Assembly (NCBI GenBank): GCA_025458545.1
Contig: JALOSH010000104.1
Coordinates: forward strand, 1-7,111
Length of the DNA: 7,111 nt
Direction: 5' to 3'
Source: Hydrogenophaga sp.
GTDB taxonomy: Bacteria > Pseudomonadota > Gammaproteobacteria > Burkholderiales > Burkholderiaceae
Part shown: positions 5,688 through 7,111 of the stretch, one piece after another
Position numbering within the stretch: the first letter of the stretch is position 1
How the letters are laid out: each line of letters begins with the position of its first letter
The notes under the pieces: model-generated
What the model saw: only the letters and a program-made list of their open reading frames with translations
Told to the model about the DNA's origin: nothing
Databases searched by the model: none
Position numbers and translations under genes: made by a program

Positions 5688-6026
5688 TTACTTGTCGGGT
5701 GCGCCCGCGAGGATCCAGGTGGCCAACAGTTTGGCTTCTTCGTCTTTGAGGTTGGGCTGTGCCGGCATCGGCACTGGACCATACATGCCCGAGCCACCGG
5801 ACTTGATGCGGGCCGCCACTTTGGCCACGGCGTCGGCCTGGCCTTTGTGTTTGGCGGCCACATCTTTGTACGAGGGGCCGACCATCTTGCGGTCGACCGC
5901 GTGGCAGGCCAGGCAGGCGCTTTTGGAGGCCAGCGCTTTGGCGGCCGCAGCGTCGAGCGCCTGAGCGCCGGTGGATGCCAACATGGCCGCAACGGCCCAT
6001 CCGATGTGTGTGGTTTTCATGCGCAT
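5688..6026 (-). CDS. Small periplasmic class I cytochrome c, related to the SoxD C-terminal domain
   Basis: This 112-residue protein has a Sec signal peptide with likely cleavage after AQA (21-23), one haem motif CLACH at 38-42, and MVGPSY at 48-53. A GGSGMYGPVPMPAQP stretch (77-91) supplies the probable Met87 axial ligand. This is the cytochrome c551/c552 type of fold. The mature part aligns without gaps to the last 80 residues of SoxD, with about 40 of 78 positions identical by eye. It most likely accepts electrons from SoxCD or SoxAX and passes them toward the respiratory chain, but no direct evidence of its partner exists here. GGAGA lies 9 nt from the first ATG; a second ATG two codons later is 15 nt away and less likely. 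I give no gene symbol because such genes are named inconsistently. Confidence 0.9.
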   Translation of the reverse strand: MRMKTTHIGWAVAAMLASTGAQALDAAAAKALASKSACLACHAVDRKMVGPSYKDVAAKHKGQADAVAKVAARIKSGGSGMYGPVPMPAQPNLKDEEAKLLATWILAGAPDK

Positions 6027-6130
6027 AGCTTAAGGTCTCCGTGGGGAAAAGCGGTTGGGGTTAACGAGCAATTGCGAATATAAGAAGGTTCAGCCAGACC
6101 GTGCCTGCACGAGCAACAGGCGCTGTTGCA
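6027..6130 (-). other. 104-nt spacer between soxD and the small cytochrome gene
   Basis: The spacer holds, in transcript order, a hairpin just after the soxD stop, an AT-rich patch with TATATT (6082-6077), the palindrome GCAATTGC (6068-6075), and the cytochrome Shine-Dalgarno site. TATATT resembles a -10 box, but nothing near the -35 position resembles TTGACA, so I do not call a promoter. Confidence 0.35.
6113..6129 (-). other. Hairpin immediately after the soxD stop codon
   Basis: GCAACAG (6113-6119) and CTGTTGC (6123-6129) form a perfect 7-bp inverted repeat with a 3-nt loop, beginning one nt after the soxD stop. No T tract follows on the - strand, so this is not an intrinsic terminator. 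It could be an mRNA stability or processing element. Confidence 0.4.
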
Positions 6131-7111
6131 TCACCGTGGCCCGGCGGCGATCCAGGCGGCCATGGCCCTGGCGTCTGCGTCGCTCAATTGTGGCTGGGCG
6201 GGCATGGGCACGGCGCCAAACACACCGGAACCACCGGCCTTGATCTTGTCGGTCAGGTAGGCCTCCAGGTTCGGCTTGCCTTTGTGTTTGGCGGCGATTT
6301 CGACAAACGACGGCCCCACGATCCGGTTCTTCACGCCGTGGCAGGCGGTGCAGGCGTTGGCCGCCAGCAGGTTGTTGACGTTGGCGCCGGCAGGCGCTGC
6401 GGGCGCCAGCGCCACCACGGTGGACGCAGCGGCGGCACGCGGCAGTCCCTTGGGCGCGGGCTGGGTAGTGTCGGCACCGCGCACCGGACCGATCACCCGG
6501 TTCTGCTGCTGGATGTTGCCGTGCGCGTCGCGGGCGAAGTCGGGCAGGAAAGAGCGCACCTTGGGATCGACCGAGCAATCCTTCATGCAAGCCACGTTTT
6601 TCACATCGCCTTTGCCGTTGGTCTTCCACATCGGTTCGTAGAACACCATGCCGTTGCGATTGGGCATGCGTTTCTGCACCTCGGCGATGTTCTGGTCCGA
6701 CAGCACGAAGTTGGCCGGCACCACATCGGCCATGTTCAGGATGTAGGCCGTCACCCCGAACACCTCGTCCGCCGTCAGCGTCTTGGGGTTGTTCCAGGGC
6801 ATGGCGCGGTTGATGTAGTCCCACAGCGTGGACAGCGTGGCCACCTTCATCATGGTGGTCTTCTGCGGCGCGGTGGCAGGCGCACCTTCCACCAGCGCGG
6901 CCACGCGGCCGGTCTCGATGTCCTTTTTGGTGGTGCCGCCCACGATCGGCGTGAACACCTCGTTCGACTCACCAAAATCGCCATGGCAGGACGCGCACTT
7001 GGCCATCCAGACCGTCTCACCCAGGCTCACCGAACCAGCGCCTTTGGGCAAGCCCTTGAAGTCCGGGCGCACATCGATGTCCCAGGCCTTGACCTCGGCC
7101 GGCGTCGCATC
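6131..7111 (-). CDS. soxD: SoxD, dihaem cytochrome c subunit of sulfur dehydrogenase SoxCD (5' end off window)
   Basis: The visible 326 residues run in frame from the window edge to the stop at 6131; the start and signal peptide lie outside. SoxD partners the molybdenum protein SoxC to oxidise the sulfane sulfur left on SoxY, a six-electron step. Counting from the window edge, the N-terminal domain has AWDIDVRP (9-16), haem CASCH (39-43), FGESNE (46-51) and a possible Met104 ligand in NRAMPW. A CxxxC pair (Cys175, Cys179) follows, then an Ala/Pro-rich linker (about 218-245). The second haem domain has CTACH (254-258) and a likely Met303 ligand in VPMPAQP. A GTG at 7072 is only an internal valine of DIDVRP, not the start. 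soxC is expected immediately upstream, off the right edge. Confidence 0.95.
   Translation of the reverse strand, partial: DATPAEVKAWDIDVRPDFKGLPKGAGSVSLGETVWMAKCASCHGDFGESNEVFTPIVGGTTKKDIETGRVAALVEGAPATAPQKTTMMKVATLSTLWDYINRAMPWNNPKTLTADEVFGVTAYILNMADVVPANFVLSDQNIAEVQKRMPNRNGMVFYEPMWKTNGKGDVKNVACMKDCSVDPKVRSFLPDFARDAHGNIQQQNRVIGPVRGADTTQPAPKGLPRAAAASTVVALAPAAPAGANVNNLLAANACTACHGVKNRIVGPSFVEIAAKHKGKPNLEAYLTDKIKAGGSGVFGAVPMPAQPQLSDADARAMAAWIAAGPR

Noticed and set aside
6077..6105. Possible promoter with TATATT at 6082-6077 ahead of the small cytochrome gene
   Set aside because: No -35-like hexamer occurs at 16-18 nt spacing (the positions read CACGGT, GCACGG and GGCACG), and no extended -10 TG is present.

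Overview
The window looks like chromosomal DNA from a high-GC betaproteobacterium, most likely Burkholderiales and plausibly Comamonadaceae. I infer this from the GC-rich, codon-biased genes, the pepN-fbp pairing, and a sox cluster ordered soxD-cytochrome-soxY-soxZ-soxA-soxX-soxB. The taxonomic call is pattern recognition, not a search result.

Layout. On the + strand, the left 1.4 kb holds the 3' end of pepN (aminopeptidase N), a complete class I fructose-1,6-bisphosphatase gene (fbp), a tRNA-Thr gene (anticodon CGT) and a strong intrinsic terminator. From 1452 to the right edge everything is on the - strand and reads toward the tRNA. In transcription order these genes are soxD (5' end off the window), a small monohaem cytochrome c gene, soxY, soxZ, soxA, soxX and soxB. 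The two blocks converge on the terminator at about 1362-1397. No stretch longer than about 105 bp lacks a gene.

Function. The - strand genes encode a periplasmic thiosulfate-oxidising (Sox) multienzyme system. SoxYZ carries the sulfur substrate on the C-terminal cysteine of SoxY. SoxAX, a c-type cytochrome complex, conjugates thiosulfate to that cysteine. SoxB hydrolyses off the terminal sulfone as sulfate. SoxCD (only the haem subunit SoxD is visible; soxC is expected just off the right edge) oxidises the remaining sulfane sulfur. SoxD indicates the complete pathway to sulfate rather than the branched version that stores sulfur. The small cytochrome between soxD and soxY resembles the C-terminal haem domain of SoxD and is a candidate electron shuttle.

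Points of interest are mostly regulatory or structural. A terminator-like hairpin with a T tract sits inside the sox operon between soxZ and soxA. A 12-bp hairpin lies between soxX and soxB, with a G-U pair that works only in the sox mRNA. A perfect TATAAT box, presumably serving the tRNA gene, contains the fbp stop codon. SoxX appears to be a lipoprotein, and SoxA has a single haem. I see no mobile elements, CRISPR arrays or clearly novel gene systems. The core Sox pathway is well known.
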